A model generated the notes under the pieces. The model saw only the letters and a list, made by a program, of their open reading frames with translations. It had not been told where the DNA came from and ran no database searches. From contig NZ_RXFQ01000007.1 of assembly GCF_003951285.1 (NCBI RefSeq), positions 328,659 through 392,658 on the forward strand: DNA of 64,000 nt, given 5' to 3'. Origin of the DNA: Variovorax beijingensis (GTDB lineage Bacteria; Pseudomonadota; Gammaproteobacteria; Burkholderiales; Burkholderiaceae_C). The position numbers were made by a program, and so were the translations under genes. Of the stretch, positions 61,103 to 64,000 are shown in pieces. How positions within the stretch are numbered: the stretch's first letter is position 1; the number at the start of each line of letters is the position of its first letter.

Positions 61103-63450
61103 GCGGAAAACTCCTCCTGATTGAAGGCATCCATTGCTTCCGACGCCGCGTTTGAGTGTTCTGGCAGATCGGATTCGCCTTTGGTTGTGTCGTTTGTCTC
61201 CGCATCTGAAGGGGGCGATGAGCTTTGCTTGGACTGCTGATCTTGACGACGCAGAAACTCCATCTCTTCCTTCATGTTTCGCGTCAGATTGGCCGAGTAG
61301 GATTTTTTTGTGGGTGGGCGGGACAACGCTTTGATCTCAGCGTTCTGCTCCTCGCGAGCGTGATCGATGGTCGAAAGCCGATTGACGACGCGTTCCGCCG
61401 CGGCCTGCTCTTTTTCTCCGCGTTTGAGGTCATTCGAGAGCTCGTGCTTTTCCAAAAACTGAATCCAATCAATCAAAGGAATGTGCTTGAGTGAAGAGTC
61501 AGGAGATGCGTTCTTCAAGTGAAGCATTCCGGTTTGCGTAGGTAGCCATGCCTCCGTCATGTTTGTCTCTGCCATTCGCAGATTTGTAGGAATTGACTTG
61601 CCGCTCGACTTGACGGCCGATAGGAGGCCGCTCGCCAAGAGTTCAGGGCTGCTGAATCGCATCTTGGGGATCAGTCTCTTTCGGCCATTGACGAGTGCGA
61701 CCAAATAGACCCCGTTCTTGCGTACGACGGCTTCGACTTCCGGAAACATGAAGGCTCGGAGCGATTCGATCGTGTACGGGACCTCGGCCGTTTGCCCATG
61801 TGCTCTCAGCCACTTGAATATGTTCAACCGAGTGGGGGTGATCTCCGGGTTCTTCAGCAGCATCTCGACAGGTGCCAGCTCGATCACTTCTTCGTTGTTG
61901 TAGTCGATGATCCAGAGAATCAGCTCGCGCAAATACTCTCGAAAATTGAAGAGGGCGTGTACTGCTGGATGATCCTTCCCACGTTCCCGTTGTTTGCCGA
62001 ACGTCGTGCCGGATAGGCGATGGTCGAGTTGCAGTTGCACGGTGTGATGATCGGACTCGATATTCCCCTTGCGAGCGCCGCTGTATGTGGGGGTGTATTC
62101 GATATCAATGCCGAACTGAACCTCGGCTTCCGTCGGCTTTTCTGCTTTCAACTCTCCGTTGTCGACCAGATAGTTTCTGCAGAGGAGAGCTGGGATTTGG
62201 TCTTCCTCTATGGTGATTCCAACGCGTGCAGCAATCGGAACCTTAGAGCTTGCTCCGACAAGAATTGTCTCAAGGCCCGTCGCAGGGGATGGACTCTCCC
62301 ATCCTAAAAACCACCCGAATATGACGGTGCTTCGATTCTCTTTGAGGACCGATCTCGTCATGGGTGGGAGTTTCTTCAGGCGTGATTCGATCGAAGAGAG
62401 ATAGTTGTCGTTGGAGGTGCCATCAAAAACTCCAAGCTGACCAACAGACGATGTCATGTCCTGAACGGATCCACCACGAGCGACGTTCTGCTCCTCCCAT
62501 TTCTTGTCGCCCATGTAAATCTGCGCGACTGACTTGTTCTTGTTGAGCTTCTTTCCCCAGCGCTCGAATTGTGCGTATGTAGGGCGTAGATGTATCGGGA
62601 AGAGCTTTGCGTATACGCTGCCATCCGGCCGTACCTCGTGAGTCGCCCAGTGAGAAGCCATCGTCACCAGGTAGGCGTCATGGGGAGGAATCTCGTGACA
62701 GACGAGGCGATACCCCCATGCGAGTTTCTGTTTGTCACTTTCTTCGTCTTCCTCGGCATCAGCTCCTTTGCATCGATCGAGCGGATACCCTTTCACGGGA
62801 GTAAGTCCCGCTTTGTATAGCCGCGAGTGCCGCCCCAGTGCATTGTTCTGCGGTTTCGATTTCCCAGGATTGCCGCATCTGGGGTAGCCGGGCATCAGCG
62901 CGTTTCGTCGGCTGCCACCCGCCCAAAATCGATGGAGTAGGGCGTACACCTGCGACGTGGCGCATCCCGTCTCCGCCGCTCTGATTCGAATTCTCTCCGG
63001 CAGCGACTCATCGCTGATCATCTCGGCGAAGGTTCGAATCCTTCCGTTTCCATCGATCCTGAGTAAGGGGGAGATGATGTCGTATCGCTTGTCGCGATGC
63101 TCTATGTACGCCTCGACTCGAGCTCGGTCCTTGGGGTTTTTCATCTGTGCCAGGAGGTCGGTATCAGACACGATCTCCTCCTTGACCCTGAGAACTATTG
63201 CGGTTCGATTAGATCCTTCAAAGAGGCTGCTCAAAAGCTTCAATGATTTCTTTTGAGGCTTCTTGACGTAGCTGCGCATCTTGTTCGAATGCTCTTTTTG
63301 GCGGCGATTGCGAGGGCATTCGATGTACCAGACGGTGTCTGTTGTCTTGTTAAAACCGAGGATTCGGCAAGGACCACCGAAGAAGCTTGATCCCTTAACG
63401 TCATCGACCAAAGCAAGCGGTGCAAACGGCAAGTCGTAGATATCGCTCAT
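61099..63450 (-). CDS. tnsB: TnsB-like DDE transposase
   Basis: The 783-residue protein has rve-type catalytic residues: Asp343 in VFDGTSND, Asp430 in YLVDNGEL and Glu465 in RKGNIESDHH. N-terminal helical DNA-binding region, C-terminal basic/acidic tail with many Glu and Gln (KEEMEFLRRQDQQSKQSSSPPSD). It performs 3'-end strand transfer together with TnsA. The ATG at 63450 overlaps the tnsA stop (ATGA); the family start MSDIYDLPFAPLAL follows. Confidence 0.88.
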   Translation of the reverse strand: MSDIYDLPFAPLALVDDVKGSSFFGGPCRILGFNKTTDTVWYIECPRNRRQKEHSNKMRSYVKKPQKKSLKLLSSLFEGSNRTAIVLRVKEEIVSDTDLLAQMKNPKDRARVEAYIEHRDKRYDIISPLLRIDGNGRIRTFAEMISDESLPERIRIRAAETGCATSQVYALLHRFWAGGSRRNALMPGYPRCGNPGKSKPQNNALGRHSRLYKAGLTPVKGYPLDRCKGADAEEDEESDKQKLAWGYRLVCHEIPPHDAYLVTMASHWATHEVRPDGSVYAKLFPIHLRPTYAQFERWGKKLNKNKSVAQIYMGDKKWEEQNVARGGSVQDMTSSVGQLGVFDGTSNDNYLSSIESRLKKLPPMTRSVLKENRSTVIFGWFLGWESPSPATGLETILVGASSKVPIAARVGITIEEDQIPALLCRNYLVDNGELKAEKPTEAEVQFGIDIEYTPTYSGARKGNIESDHHTVQLQLDHRLSGTTFGKQRERGKDHPAVHALFNFREYLRELILWIIDYNNEEVIELAPVEMLLKNPEITPTRLNIFKWLRAHGQTAEVPYTIESLRAFMFPEVEAVVRKNGVYLVALVNGRKRLIPKMRFSSPELLASGLLSAVKSSGKSIPTNLRMAETNMTEAWLPTQTGMLHLKNASPDSSLKHIPLIDWIQFLEKHELSNDLKRGEKEQAAAERVVNRLSTIDHAREEQNAEIKALSRPPTKKSYSANLTRNMKEEMEFLRRQDQQSKQSSSPPSDAETNDTTKGESDLPEHSNAASEAMDAFNQEEFSA

Positions 63451-64000
63451 TGCCGCTCCTTGCACCAGCGTTCGAAGAGATTCGAACGTAGCTCGAGGCC
63501 ACCACGAATGAGTGGCTGGTACAGCTCGAGTGGCACCGAGATGTCGTGATCGAGGTCTTGAAACCATATCGCGGCACGCAGTGCACGAAACACTTCTGCG
63601 GGGGGATATTTGTTGGCCTTTGCTACCTCTTCGCCAGCTTTTGATGCAGGCATCTGATACGCCCAGCGCAAGCAATGATCGACGGTGTGCCGATAGAGTG
63701 AGCTCGACCTGAGAGCCTCGATCTGCTGTTGCGTCAGCCGAGGATCAAGCGCCCCCAAATTTTTCTGCAGGTGGAGCCCGATAAGCTCCGGGTGCGTCAA
63801 AACATACTTGCATTGAACTGTCCTGCAATACGATCGCATCAACTCGAGCTTGGCGAGCAGTCGACTGGATGGGCGGGCGCTCTTGACCTGTTCTTCGGGC
63901 TTGCAATCGTGTCCGATCAGCTCGAACTCTCCACTCTCGTGCCTCCAAGTGGAGAGGATGTCGATGGTGTAGACATAGGGAACATCTGAGCCGACGTATT
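63447..64000 (-). CDS. tnsA: TnsA-like endonuclease, truncated by the window edge
   Basis: The frame stays open to the right edge, giving ~184 residues of the C-terminal part. YVYTIDILSTWRHESG and FELIGHDCKPEEQVK carry the acidic residues and lysine expected at the TnsA restriction-like active site (D and K pair). RLLAKLELMRSYCRTVQCKYVLTHPELI and EVFRALRAAIW follow, like the TnsA C-terminal domain that contacts TnsC. The N-terminus lies beyond the window. The stop overlaps the tnsB start. Confidence 0.75.
   Translation of the reverse strand, partial: YVGSDVPYVYTIDILSTWRHESGEFELIGHDCKPEEQVKSARPSSRLLAKLELMRSYCRTVQCKYVLTHPELIGLHLQKNLGALDPRLTQQQIEALRSSSLYRHTVDHCLRWAYQMPASKAGEEVAKANKYPPAEVFRALRAAIWFQDLDHDISVPLELYQPLIRGGLELRSNLFERWCKERQ

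Larger units (their letters stand above)
56290..64000. mobile_element. Compact Tn7-like transposon, left boundary near 56290, right end outside the window
   Basis: The region is clearly more AT-rich than the chromosome and encodes a complete Tn7-like transposition set: tnsA (partial), tnsB, tnsC, a TniQ protein and a TnsD-like TniQ. The minus-strand genes overlap by ATGA (tnsA/tnsB, tnsB/tnsC). No cargo gene is visible in the 7.7 kb seen. Terminal TGT repeats and TnsB-binding sites could not be confirmed at the left boundary, so its position rests on composition. Confidence 0.75.

Overview
The window is a chromosomal segment of a high-GC Gram-negative bacterium, most likely a betaproteobacterium of the Comamonadaceae close to Variovorax. 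This rests on the gene content, the strong GC bias at third codon positions and the intergenic hairpin repeats typical of that group. No rRNA, tRNA or CRISPR array was seen.

Region 1 (1-46062) is one large type VI secretion (T6SS) locus. It opens inside tssM. Next come tagF, a large inverted repeat, a PpkA-type kinase, a MltA transglycosylase and an unusual trio: sigma-like protein, membrane anti-sigma-like protein and caspase-like protease. Then comes a structural operon: divergent Hcp-like protein, tagJ, tssE, tssF, tssG, a TPR-methyltransferase and clpV. Two effector-loading cassettes follow. One is vgrG1, DUF2169-pentapeptide, pentapeptide, DUF3540, DUF4150. The other is vgrG2, DUF6484, DUF2169, degenerate ketosynthase, DUF4150-nuclease, putative immunity protein, TIGR02270 protein. 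The phosphorylation pathway is completed by a TagH FHA protein and a PP2C phosphatase. The opposite strand carries tssA, tssB, tssC, canonical hcp and a CHAP-like candidate effector. The locus ends with tssJ, an IcmF-like protein lacking Walker A, a TssL/DotU protein with a DUF4384 tail, and a LuxR-type response regulator.

Region 2 (46096-53629) is a complete Nit1C-type cluster: nitB, nitC nitrilase, nitD radical SAM, nitE GNAT, nitF AIR-synthase-like, nitG and nitH flavoprotein, on the minus strand. The family is linked to cyanide/nitrile assimilation and nitrogen starvation. A divergent MocR-type regulator faces it across a region with seven GATCAA-type motifs that look like its operators.

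Region 3 (53651-56192) holds small housekeeping or stress genes: a crystallin-like lipoprotein, three hypothetical proteins and a PA2169-family four-helix-bundle protein.

Region 4 (about 56290 to the right edge) is visibly more AT-rich and is a compact Tn7-like transposon. It carries tnsA (partial), tnsB, tnsC and a short tniQ on the minus strand, and a convergent TnsD-like gene beside the left boundary. No cargo gene is visible inside the window.

The most unusual content is the sigma/anti-sigma/caspase trio inside the T6SS locus, the DUF4384 theme in three different proteins, the Hcp-linked CHAP protein, the DUF4150 nuclease with its neighbour, the nit operator array and the cargo-poor two-TniQ transposon.
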